DNA of 64,000 nt from Methanolobus psychrotolerans (GTDB taxonomy: Archaea > Halobacteriota > Methanosarcinia > Methanosarcinales > Methanosarcinaceae): assembly GCF_002243045.1 (NCBI RefSeq), contig NZ_MBKP01000012.1, positions 1-64,000 of the forward strand. Reading direction: 5' to 3'. Each line of letters begins with the position of its first letter. Position 1 is the first letter of the stretch. Shown in pieces: positions 36,653-44,267 of the stretch. The position numbers and the translations under genes were made by a program. The notes under the pieces were generated by a model that saw nothing but the letters and a program-made list of their open reading frames with translations, did no database searches and had not been told where the DNA came from.

Positions 36653-37774
36653 ATGAACAGACGTACGTTCCTGAAAGCAGTCGGCGCTGCAGGGGCTGCC
36701 GCATGCATGGGAACATATAAAGCAAAAATCGTAGATGCTCTGGATCTTGCAAAAACCGGAACCACCAAAAGCAGGATTTATGTTTTGGCATCAATCCCCA
36801 ATGCCGGGAAAACAACTACTGCAATATCCATGAAAAATTATTTTGAATTGCAAGGACTGAAGGTTGCATGTCTGCAATCTATCACCAAAGGCTATCAGGA
36901 TACAGGAAAATACCTTAAGTACACGCATGATCATTTCAGCATTCCGATTGAAGCCACAAGAAGTAAAGAAGCACTTGAAAAGTGGCTGCCATACAGATAT
37001 GATATATTCATTCTGGAAGTAAGTTCAGCTTACGTATTTCCGATATCAGCCGCAAGGATTAGTCTGTTTGATAATATAAATGAACTAATGCCTTATGACA
37101 TGAGTGAGGATTGGGAGGGGAATCTTGCTAAAAAATATAAAAATCTCCCTTTTTTAGATGTCGTCCGGAACAGAAACGTAAAACCCGTCATAACCAAATC
37201 ACCCGAGAAAATGAACTGCGCTTCTGTAGATTCCAATTTTATGATCCACAATATTGATGATTTCGTCTATGACGGAGTTGAACCAAAGATGGTGCTTCCA
37301 AAAAGTGACAAAAAGGTCATAGCTGTCGGAGCAATTCCTGCTGAGTTCTGCAATATGTATCCAAATTTGAAATGGTACGATTATGACTATCCCGAATTCT
37401 ACAATGCCTACAAAGAAGAAGATTATGATTTTGCAATAATCGGTGATTGTAACAACGACGAGATGAAATTTTCTTTCAGACCGGACAAGCCCGTTATCTG
37501 TTACAAACCGTCAGTATACATTGACAATTTGGTTAGATTCCCAAAGGCATCAGCATCGACAGACAAAAATGAAATTTACTCCCTTGTAAAAACAGCAAAT
37601 ATTGGCACTCACTTGGGAAAAGATGGCTGCCGCTATGAAGCTTTCAACAATAAATACTGGATCAAGCATGAATTCATGAATCTGGATACAATCACTACAG
37701 ACAATAACATAATATTTTGCAACGGATGGGTTTTACCACAACATCTGATTCAAGAAGGATATATGGAGGTATAA
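36653..37774 (+). CDS. Tat-signal (lipo)protein with P-loop NTPase domain
   Basis: 373 aa. The N-terminus NRRTFLKAVGAAGAAACMG is a textbook twin-arginine signal (R3-R4) with A-A-A-C18 as a possible lipobox. Residues 41-90 resemble the dethiobiotin-synthetase/CobQ-like P-loop fold: RIYVLASIPNAGKTTT (A46-x5-G52-K53-T54) then GLKVACLQSI. The rest is unrecognised. A nucleotide-binding fold on a Tat precursor is odd, because ATP is not expected outside the membrane; it may bind another ligand. The next gene starts 2 nt after its stop. Confidence 0.78.
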   Translation: MNRRTFLKAVGAAGAAACMGTYKAKIVDALDLAKTGTTKSRIYVLASIPNAGKTTTAISMKNYFELQGLKVACLQSITKGYQDTGKYLKYTHDHFSIPIEATRSKEALEKWLPYRYDIFILEVSSAYVFPISAARISLFDNINELMPYDMSEDWEGNLAKKYKNLPFLDVVRNRNVKPVITKSPEKMNCASVDSNFMIHNIDDFVYDGVEPKMVLPKSDKKVIAVGAIPAEFCNMYPNLKWYDYDYPEFYNAYKEEDYDFAIIGDCNNDEMKFSFRPDKPVICYKPSVYIDNLVRFPKASASTDKNEIYSLVKTANIGTHLGKDGCRYEAFNNKYWIKHEFMNLDTITTDNNIIFCNGWVLPQHLIQEGYMEV

Positions 37775-37776
37775 AT

Positions 37777-38730
37777 ATGGGATGGATTAGTTGGGGAAAC
37801 TGGAACGATTGGGGAGAATGGAGCGATGTTCCTCCGCATCATGACACAATAATGATAAATACGACATATGGAGATTGTATTGATGTTTATGCAGCTCTTG
37901 AAGTAAAAGTATATAGTGGCGTATGGCATGAAAGCATTCAAAAATGGCTTTATGACTGCAGACTTGAATCGCTAGGAAAAGTAGCATTAAAATCAGGAAT
38001 GCCTCCTTATGTCATGAATTGGGGTTCCTACTATAGTAAAATAGAGCTTGATAAAGTAGTAAGTGGTGATTCTGCATTCGAATTCGGTCAACTTCCTGTT
38101 AATAATAATTTTGGAGCATTCCCATATGGTGGCAGTCAGCCCAGTTATGCATCAGTGTATGAAATTCTAGAAGACCTCATTGAATTAGGGATAGGTCAAA
38201 TGAATAAATATCTAGGCTTTTTAATGTCTGTATCTAACATTATAAATGAATTAAGAGGAGAACCTGATGATTTAAATGCTGGAACAGAGGAGCAACTGGG
38301 AGAGTATTATTACTATGAATACCCATATAATGGTGCTTTTTCTCCAGAAAGTAGTTGCTGGTATTGTTGGACAATGCTAGCTAAGAGTAATGAGTATATT
38401 AGATTTAGATTGAAATATAGTTTTGAAGGTTATGAATTTCTTAATCCGCCAAATCCAGGACAACTGATTGGTATTCGTGATACAACCGTATGGACTATTC
38501 CAACACCTCCTCCGGGTGAGACTATGACTGCTAAAGAAAAAGAGATATATGGATTAATAGAAGTTCCTGTCAATGAAATAGATAAACGCTCTCAAGAATT
38601 CCGCTTGCCTTCTGAAGTGATAAATAACTGTAAAAAGTCAGGAAAACCACTCTATGTTATAACTAATCCTGAAGCAAAAATAGAATCAAGTAAAATTGCA
38701 AGGTACACTAAAAAACTAGGTGATGTTTGA
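37777..38730 (+). CDS. Trp-x-x repeat protein, possible radical SAM substrate
   Basis: 317 aa from the ATG at 37777, with GGAGGT 8 nt upstream; an in-frame upstream ATG inside the previous gene lacks support. The N-terminus MGWISWGNWNDWGEWSD has Trp at positions 3, 6, 9, 12 and 15, each followed two residues later by a polar residue (S, N, D, E, D). That spacing matches peptides turned into three-residue cyclophanes by radical SAM enzymes. The rest has no known domain; it includes SSCWYCW near residue 188. No signal peptide is seen. It is coupled to the Tat-substrate gene, so Tat hitchhiking is conceivable. Confidence 0.7.
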   Translation: MGWISWGNWNDWGEWSDVPPHHDTIMINTTYGDCIDVYAALEVKVYSGVWHESIQKWLYDCRLESLGKVALKSGMPPYVMNWGSYYSKIELDKVVSGDSAFEFGQLPVNNNFGAFPYGGSQPSYASVYEILEDLIELGIGQMNKYLGFLMSVSNIINELRGEPDDLNAGTEEQLGEYYYYEYPYNGAFSPESSCWYCWTMLAKSNEYIRFRLKYSFEGYEFLNPPNPGQLIGIRDTTVWTIPTPPPGETMTAKEKEIYGLIEVPVNEIDKRSQEFRLPSEVINNCKKSGKPLYVITNPEAKIESSKIARYTKKLGDV

Positions 38731-38746
38731 TTTTGGGATTTACAAC

Positions 38747-39799
38747 ATGAAATATTTTCTTTACTTTTTTTTATTGATGCTACTTCTACTGGCAAGTATT
38801 CATTTTGTAAATGAAGCCTACGAGCAAGAAACTGCAAGAGAGAACGCACGCATTGCAAATGAAACAAAGCAACAGATGGAGTACATAAAGAACCTGCAAG
38901 CGGAATCAGAGAGAATCTTCACTCAGGATCAGGATGTACAAAATCTTCTGGATGAGAACACCAATTTTAGAGTCTATGAAATAATCCACAATGATAGTTT
39001 GATAGAATACATTTACATCACTGGATTTCATCTTCAAAAATTCAAATATGCAAGAGAACCCAGAATGGTTAACGGGACTGTTTACAAATTCTACATCAAT
39101 CTGAACAATAAGAATGTCATCAATCAAAATGATGAGACATTTGTTTCTTTTAACCAAAGTTCTCATGTACTGATACTTAAAAACGATTTTCATAAAGAAA
39201 AGGATGGGATAACTTTTGATTCGTCCATGATCACATTTGTGTGGCCGGGTGTTCACCATTATGACAGATTGGTGTATGATTACAAGATAGTAGGACATCA
39301 GAACATTGATACTTCTTCCAGTTCCACTAAAAGACCCGCAATGGAGTATCAACTACAAATCAAAAAAATGGATGATACGGATAGTATATATCTTCCACTT
39401 GATACGACCGGAGACAATGTACGCATCCTATCTGGTAACAATAGCCTTTCAGCTAAATATTGGAAAGATGAGAGAAAAAGGGAAGTAAATACTCTGACAA
39501 TGTCCTTGCCGGGAAAAGTTAGCTATCCTATCGACTGGTATTATAGATGGAATGTCGGAAGTGGCACTAACCAGACCATTGTTTTTGATATCGATATGAC
39601 AGTTGATGGATGGATCAACAATGCCGAACCTAAGGAATTGTGCGGATGGAGATTCATCATAGAGACACCTCCGAATACTAATGATATGTCAGAAGAGGAG
39701 ATGATGGAACTTGGGGTATGGCCAACAAACGGTTTTGGGAATTTCTATCCACTCTCAACTACAATTGTCAAAAAAGGGGAATGGCTGGAAAATGCATGA
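38747..39799 (+). CDS. Membrane-anchored island paralog A
   Basis: 350 aa from the ATG at 38747 (MKYFLYFF); upstream ATG/GTG codons in frame are less likely because paralogs begin at the equivalent position. An N-terminal membrane anchor (residues 4-21) is followed by a coiled-coil segment (about 25-65, rich in E, Q, A and N) and a large extracellular domain with several N-x-S/T sequons. Conserved blocks shared with the two paralogs include GFHLQKFKYAREPR, NQTIVFDIDMT and the C-terminal STTIVKKGEWLEN. The fold is unknown. Confidence 0.78.
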   Translation: MKYFLYFFLLMLLLLASIHFVNEAYEQETARENARIANETKQQMEYIKNLQAESERIFTQDQDVQNLLDENTNFRVYEIIHNDSLIEYIYITGFHLQKFKYAREPRMVNGTVYKFYINLNNKNVINQNDETFVSFNQSSHVLILKNDFHKEKDGITFDSSMITFVWPGVHHYDRLVYDYKIVGHQNIDTSSSSTKRPAMEYQLQIKKMDDTDSIYLPLDTTGDNVRILSGNNSLSAKYWKDERKREVNTLTMSLPGKVSYPIDWYYRWNVGSGTNQTIVFDIDMTVDGWINNAEPKELCGWRFIIETPPNTNDMSEEEMMELGVWPTNGFGNFYPLSTTIVKKGEWLENA

Positions 39800-39817
39800 A
39801 GTTGAGATATTATTAGT

Positions 39818-40876
39818 ATGAAACAAAAACATTGGATTCTAGCTCTTGCTCTGATACTTCTACTGCTAGCAGGCATTTATGTTATAAATGAAGCACAAGA
39901 ACAGGCCATTGAAAGAGAGAACGCACGCATGACAAATGAGACAGAGCAACAGATGGAATACATACAGAGCCTGCAAGCAAAGTCTGAAATGATATTTGTC
40001 CAAGACCAGAATGTGCAGGACTTACTAAGTGAAAACACCAGTTTTAGAGCTTATGAGATAATCCACAATGAGAGTATTGTAGAGTACATTTACATTGTTG
40101 GATTCCATCTTCAAAAATTCAAGTATGCAAGAGAACCCAGAATTGTCAACGGGACTGTTTACAGATTCTACATAGATCTGGACAATAAGAATGTTACCAA
40201 TGGAGATGATGAGAACTTCGCCTATTTTAATCAAAGTTCCAATCTACTGATACTTAAAGACAATGTCTATAAAGAAGAGGAAGGAGCCTCTTTTGAATCG
40301 TCAATGACAATAAATGTCTGGCCGGGTGCTCACCATTATGACGGATTGGTGTATGATTACAGGATAGAGGGAAATCAGAACATTGGTACTTCTTCCAGTT
40401 CCACTCGAAGACCTGCAATGGAGTATCAACTGAAAATTAGAAAAGTGAATAGTGCTGAAAGCTTCTACCTATCGTATGACAGTACCGGAAAAAATGTAGA
40501 GGTTCTGTCTGATAATGCTAGCATTTCATCAAGGTATTGGAAAGACGAGAGAGGGAGGGAAACAGAGTCTTTGACAATATCTTTGCCAGCAAAGATCAAG
40601 TACCCTCTGGACTACCTTTACAAATGGTTTGTTGTAGCTGGCAACAACCAGACTATTGTTTTTGATATCGATATGACAGCTGACGGATGGAGTAACACTG
40701 GCGGACCTGAAGAGCTGTACGGATGGAGATTTATCATAGAGACGCCTCCGAATACAAATGATATGTCAGAAGAGGAGATGATGGAACTTGGAGTATGGCC
40801 AACAAACGGCTTCGGAGGTTTCTATCCTCTCTCAACTACGATTGTCAAAAAAGGGGAATGGCTGGAAAATTTGTGA
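39818..40876 (+). CDS. Membrane-anchored island paralog B
   Basis: 352 aa. Same layout as paralog A: anchor (MKQKHWILALALILLLLAG), coiled coil, then the same domain, with GFHLQKFKYAREPR, SSSSTRRPAMEYQL, NQTIVFDIDMTADGW, FIIETPPNTNDMSEEEMMELGVWP and STTIVKKGEWLENL. Identity to A is high along the whole length, as after a tandem duplication. It starts 18 nt after paralog A. The function is unknown; probably a surface-exposed structural or binding protein. Confidence 0.78.
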   Translation: MKQKHWILALALILLLLAGIYVINEAQEQAIERENARMTNETEQQMEYIQSLQAKSEMIFVQDQNVQDLLSENTSFRAYEIIHNESIVEYIYIVGFHLQKFKYAREPRIVNGTVYRFYIDLDNKNVTNGDDENFAYFNQSSNLLILKDNVYKEEEGASFESSMTINVWPGAHHYDGLVYDYRIEGNQNIGTSSSSTRRPAMEYQLKIRKVNSAESFYLSYDSTGKNVEVLSDNASISSRYWKDERGRETESLTISLPAKIKYPLDYLYKWFVVAGNNQTIVFDIDMTADGWSNTGGPEELYGWRFIIETPPNTNDMSEEEMMELGVWPTNGFGGFYPLSTTIVKKGEWLENL

Positions 40877-40892
40877 ACGTTTTAAACCAGGA

Positions 40893-41984
40893 ATGGCTAT
40901 GATGAAACGTAACAATCTCAACAACACAAATAAACTCAAGTTTGTTTTTTTATTTATAGTAATCCTGAGCCTTTGCTCTGGCTGCATAGGGGAACCAACT
41001 GTAGAATCCCTCATTCGGGATCTGGATGACATGGACGCAAATACAAGAACCACCGCAGAAGAGGGCCTTGTTGAAATTGGAGAGCCCGCAGTAGAACCTC
41101 TTATTGAAGTCCTGTCTGATGAAAATGAAGCGACGATTGCCAGAATGGGTGCTGCGAAAACTCTTGGCAGAATAGGGGACGAAAGAGCAGTTGAAACGTT
41201 GATCATTGTATTACAGAACGAATATGCGTATAGACAAGCGCAAACCCTGGAATTAGGAGCTGGCGGCAAAATAGCAATGACATAAGGAGACCGCATTCAA
41301 CTTACATGCAATACAGCAGAAGCCCTTGGGAAAATTGGAGATGAAAGAGCAATAGGGCCTCTCAAGCAACTGCAAAATGATGGAAATGAGGACATAAAAA
41401 TGGCTGTAACGAATGCTCTAAAAAATATATCGCATCATGGAAGTAGAGATTCAACAATTACTGATTCAAGACAACTGAAGATAAACGCAAGCGAAATAAG
41501 TGAGGGGTGGGAAGAGGAAAATTACTACTATATGAATGACCCAGTGGGGTTTTTTGAGGAATTTGCGTATCAAGTTGAAGAAGTAGCATACAATCCTGAA
41601 GAAGCAGAACAAGACAAAGAACGTTTGCTGGAAATGGCAACTGAGCTTAAAGAATCTGATGTGAAAGATGGTTATGTGTTACTATTGAGAAAAATGGATA
41701 ATGGAACTACAATGAGTTTCATTAATCTTGAAGTTTTTGTCTTCAATGAAGTCGATGGTGCTAAAACCTACTTTGATTACAGAGATCAGAAAAGCAACGG
41801 AACAAGAATATCAGGAATCGGAGATGAGGCCACTGTCATTTCTGATAAATATGGCAGTCATCATGGTTATCTTGTCCGAATCTCGAACGCTTTCTTAGAG
41901 ATCACAGTATATGGCGGAGGAGAAGAAGAAGAAGCAAGAGCAGTTTCGGAGAAAGTTGTGGAGATATTCAAGGTTAAATGTTAA
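40893..41984 (+). pseudogene. HEAT-repeat lipoprotein gene interrupted by in-frame TAA
   Basis: The reading frame from ATG 40893 encodes a lipoprotein signal (hydrophobic stretch ending LSLCSGC, the lipid Cys followed by IGEPTVE) and HEAT/PBS-lyase-like repeats (EPAVEPLIEVL, GDERAVETLIIVL). At 41283-41285 an in-frame TAA stops it. The same frame then carries on with another clear repeat (TAEALGKIGDERAIGPLKQL) and a C-terminal domain of about 190 residues to 41984. No frame change is needed, so this is a nonsense codon. TAG would be pyrrolysine in such organisms, TAA would not. Both halves may still be made separately. Confidence 0.75.
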
Positions 41985-42038
41985 AAAATGAACTCCACAA
42001 ATCCAGATGATCTCCATTAGCTACAGGAAAGTAAAATT

Positions 42039-42482
42039 ATGAAACTAAAAAGATCAGGTATGATTGCAGGAGCTTTAGTATTGCTCATTTTTGGATTTTA
42101 TATTTACAGTATCTTCCCTTATATTTTATTTGGGTCTCTGTTTCCCCTTTACGATATATCTAATCAAGACGATACGCGACATGAGGTTGTTGTGGAGGTA
42201 TTTGGAGCATTCAACCAATCCATAATCAAAGAAAAGTATTCAATCGGACCCAGAGGGAGGGAATCTTATCCAAAAACATTCTGGTTCAAATTTAACCGAT
42301 GGACAGATTACAGGTTTGAGGTCACTCTGGATAATGAAACCGTAAGGACATACGAGGGAAAAATCAACAACTTCAATCAGGTCCACATCAGGTTGTATGA
42401 TATGGATAGCGATTATTATCCAATTATTGTGGATGAAATGTCCTATGAACTTGGAAAAGGAATAAAGTGGGACTATCATTAA
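42039..42482 (+). CDS. Small membrane-anchored protein of the island
   Basis: 147 aa. There is an N-terminal membrane segment (about 8-35) and then a beta-rich domain (residues 45-147) with HEVVVEVFGAFNQSIIKEKYSIGPRGRESY and YRFEVTLDNETVRTYEGKI, resembling a small immunoglobulin-like sandwich; no family is recognised. Its stop is 2 nt before the start of paralog C, so it belongs to the same operon and probably sits outside the membrane. Confidence 0.65.
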   Translation: MKLKRSGMIAGALVLLIFGFYIYSIFPYILFGSLFPLYDISNQDDTRHEVVVEVFGAFNQSIIKEKYSIGPRGRESYPKTFWFKFNRWTDYRFEVTLDNETVRTYEGKINNFNQVHIRLYDMDSDYYPIIVDEMSYELGKGIKWDYH

Positions 42483-42484
42483 CT

Positions 42485-43648
42485 ATGAAAAAGAGATCAT
42501 TTCTTTTTGTCCTTGCACTGATACTGCTTCTATTATCTGGCACTTTCTTTGTAATTGAGGCTCTGGAACAGGACATTGCAAAAGAGAATGCACGCATTGC
42601 AAATGAAACCAGAGAACAAATGGAGTACATACAGAGTCTGCAAGCGGAATCTGAGAAACTATTCGCTCAGGATCAGAATGTACAAAATCTTCTGGATGAG
42701 AACACCAATTTTAGAGTCTATGAAATAATCCACAATGAGAGCCTTGTAGAGTATATCTACATCATTGGGTTTCATCTTCAAAAGATAAAGTACTCGAGAG
42801 AACCCAGAATTGTTAACGGGACAGTTTACATATTCTACGTCGATCTGGACAATAAAAGTGTCACTAATGAAGATGATGCGAACTTCGCCTATTTTAATCA
42901 AAGTTCCAGGTTACTGAGACTTAAAAATAATGTGCATAAGAAAGAGAAAGGAGTATCTTTTGACTCGTCTATGACAACAAATGTCTGGTCTGGAACTTGC
43001 TTGCCATATAGTAATCGCTGGTTATACCCATTCAGGGTAGAGGGCAATCAGAGCATCAATCGTGTTTCAGATTCTACAAAAATACCTGCAATGAAGTATC
43101 AACTAGAGATCAAAAAGATGACTGACACTGAAAATATGTACCTGACATATGACAGTACCGGAAGAAATGTAGAGATTCTGTCTGACAATACTAACATTTC
43201 ATCAAAGTATTGGAAAGATGAGAGAAAAAAGGAAGTAAACACTCTTACAATGTCCTTGCCGTCAAAAGCTGACTATCCTATCGACTGGTGTTATACATGG
43301 GAAGTCAGAAGTGGTACTAACCAGACTATTGTTTTTGATATTGATATGACAGCTGACGGATGGAGTAACACTGCCGGACCTGAAAAGTTGTACGGATGGA
43401 GATTCATCATAGAAACACCTCCAAATACGTACGGTATGTCAGAAGAGAAAATGATGGAAATTGGCGTATGGCCAACAACCGGTTTTGGAACTTTCTATCC
43501 TCTTTCAACTACGATTGTAAAAAAGGGTGAATGGTTGGCAAAAAATAGCAAGGAACGATCTGCCAACATTGGTTCCAATGAAACCGAGTATCGCCCTCTT
43601 GTTAGTGGCAATATGGCACATGAACTCGAAAAAAGCCTAGCATGGTGA
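42485..43648 (+). CDS. Membrane-anchored island paralog C
   Basis: 387 aa from the ATG at 42485. Same organisation as paralogs A and B, with the anchor MKKRSFLFVLALILLLLSG, the coiled coil, GFHLQKIKYSREPR and NQTIVFDIDMTADGW. It differs by a changed segment around residues 167-190 (Cys-Leu-Pro-Tyr insertion) and a C-terminal extension of about 35 residues with SNETEYRPL. It ends the island operon. Confidence 0.78.
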   Translation: MKKRSFLFVLALILLLLSGTFFVIEALEQDIAKENARIANETREQMEYIQSLQAESEKLFAQDQNVQNLLDENTNFRVYEIIHNESLVEYIYIIGFHLQKIKYSREPRIVNGTVYIFYVDLDNKSVTNEDDANFAYFNQSSRLLRLKNNVHKKEKGVSFDSSMTTNVWSGTCLPYSNRWLYPFRVEGNQSINRVSDSTKIPAMKYQLEIKKMTDTENMYLTYDSTGRNVEILSDNTNISSKYWKDERKKEVNTLTMSLPSKADYPIDWCYTWEVRSGTNQTIVFDIDMTADGWSNTAGPEKLYGWRFIIETPPNTYGMSEEKMMEIGVWPTTGFGTFYPLSTTIVKKGEWLAKNSKERSANIGSNETEYRPLVSGNMAHELEKSLAW

Positions 43649-43690
43649 AGCGAATAAACTCAGGATTTCCTGCATTCAGACAGCTTTAAC

Positions 43691-43705
43691 CGAAACGTAT
43701 ATATC
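43691..43705 (+). promoter_or_regulatory. Promoter of tRNA-Lys
   Basis: CGAAAC followed by GTATATATC is a classic archaeal BRE plus TATA box, about 40 nt before the mature tRNA 5' end. Confidence 0.75.
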
Positions 43706-43741
43706 ACGCTAGTACGTATGGATGTTTCGCTCAATCAGCGC

Positions 43742-43815
43742 GGGCCGGTAGCTTAGCCAGGCAGAGCGACGGACTCTTAATCCGTAGGCCAGGGGTTCAA
43801 CTCCCTTCCGGCTCG
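43742..43815 (+). tRNA. tRNA-Lys (anticodon CTT)
   Basis: 74-nt cloverleaf. The acceptor GGGCCGG (43742-43748) pairs with CCGGCTC (43808-43814), with G as discriminator. The anticodon arm ACGGA/TCCGT encloses the loop CTCTTAA with CTT. The T arm contains GGTTCAACTCC. No intron and no encoded CCA. It follows the island. Confidence 0.95.
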
Positions 43816-43890
43816 CATTAATTCTTCTTTTTCTCTAAAGGGTTAAATCTCATTAGATTAACCTATATCTGTTTTAAAATTGGTGAAACC

Positions 43891-44061
43891 ATGCCAAAAG
43901 TGAGTGTTGACATTCCCCAGGAACTTCTTGATGACCTTAACAGTCATGTCGGAGACAACAAGAAATTCATTACACAGGCTGATGCTATAAGGGCAGCTAT
44001 CCGCAAACTGCTGGACCAGATGGATGATATAGACCGCAGGCATGGCAGGCTGGAAGAATAA
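43891..44061 (+). CDS. Ribbon-helix-helix (CopG-like) DNA-binding protein
   Basis: 56 aa. The beta strand KVSVDIPQELLDDLN is followed by an alpha-helical FITQADAIRAAIRKLLDQMDDID, the standard RHH/Arc-MetJ layout of small archaeal regulators. A charged C-terminal tail follows (RRHGRLEE). The expected start is ATG 43891 after TGGTGAAACC. Such proteins bind DNA as dimers; targets are unknown. No toxin gene is adjacent, so it is more likely a stand-alone regulator than an antitoxin. Confidence 0.75.
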   Translation: MPKVSVDIPQELLDDLNSHVGDNKKFITQADAIRAAIRKLLDQMDDIDRRHGRLEE

Positions 44062-44144
44062 GAAAAGAAAATAGGGAGATAACTCTATCTACCCACACTT
44101 TTTTGTATTCAAAAACCGGCTCTTTAAAATACCTCTACTTTGCT

Positions 44145-44222
44145 ATAAACCACAGATGCACGCAGATAGACACAGATGTAAATAACTGTTATCTGCGTGT
44201 ATCTGTGTTTATCTGCGGTTAT
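44145..44222. repeat. 78-base imperfect palindromic repeat element
   Basis: The left arm (ATAAACCACAGATGCACGCAGATAG...) and right arm (...TCTGTGTTTATCTGCGGTTAT) are imperfect inverted copies, and each arm is built from repeated [AG]CAGAT words about 12 nt apart. Elements of this CACAGAT/CGCAGAT type occur as dispersed palindromes in many bacteria and archaea. It lies in the 206-nt gap between two genes and codes for nothing. Confidence 0.75.
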
Positions 44223-44267
44223 GATTCAAAACTCGTTGATATATAGGATTCCTACAGAGTCCAAAAA

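Noticed and set aside
36546-36815. Minus-strand open frame across the Tat-substrate start
   Set aside because: Shadow of the real plus-strand genes, with no motif or ribosome-binding site of its own.
41283-41285. Pyrrolysine readthrough of the stop in the HEAT-repeat gene
   Set aside because: The codon is TAA; pyrrolysine is encoded by TAG.
44145-44222. Insertion sequence end or attachment site
   Set aside because: No transposase or integrase nearby and no flanking target duplication seen; a dispersed palindromic element fits better.
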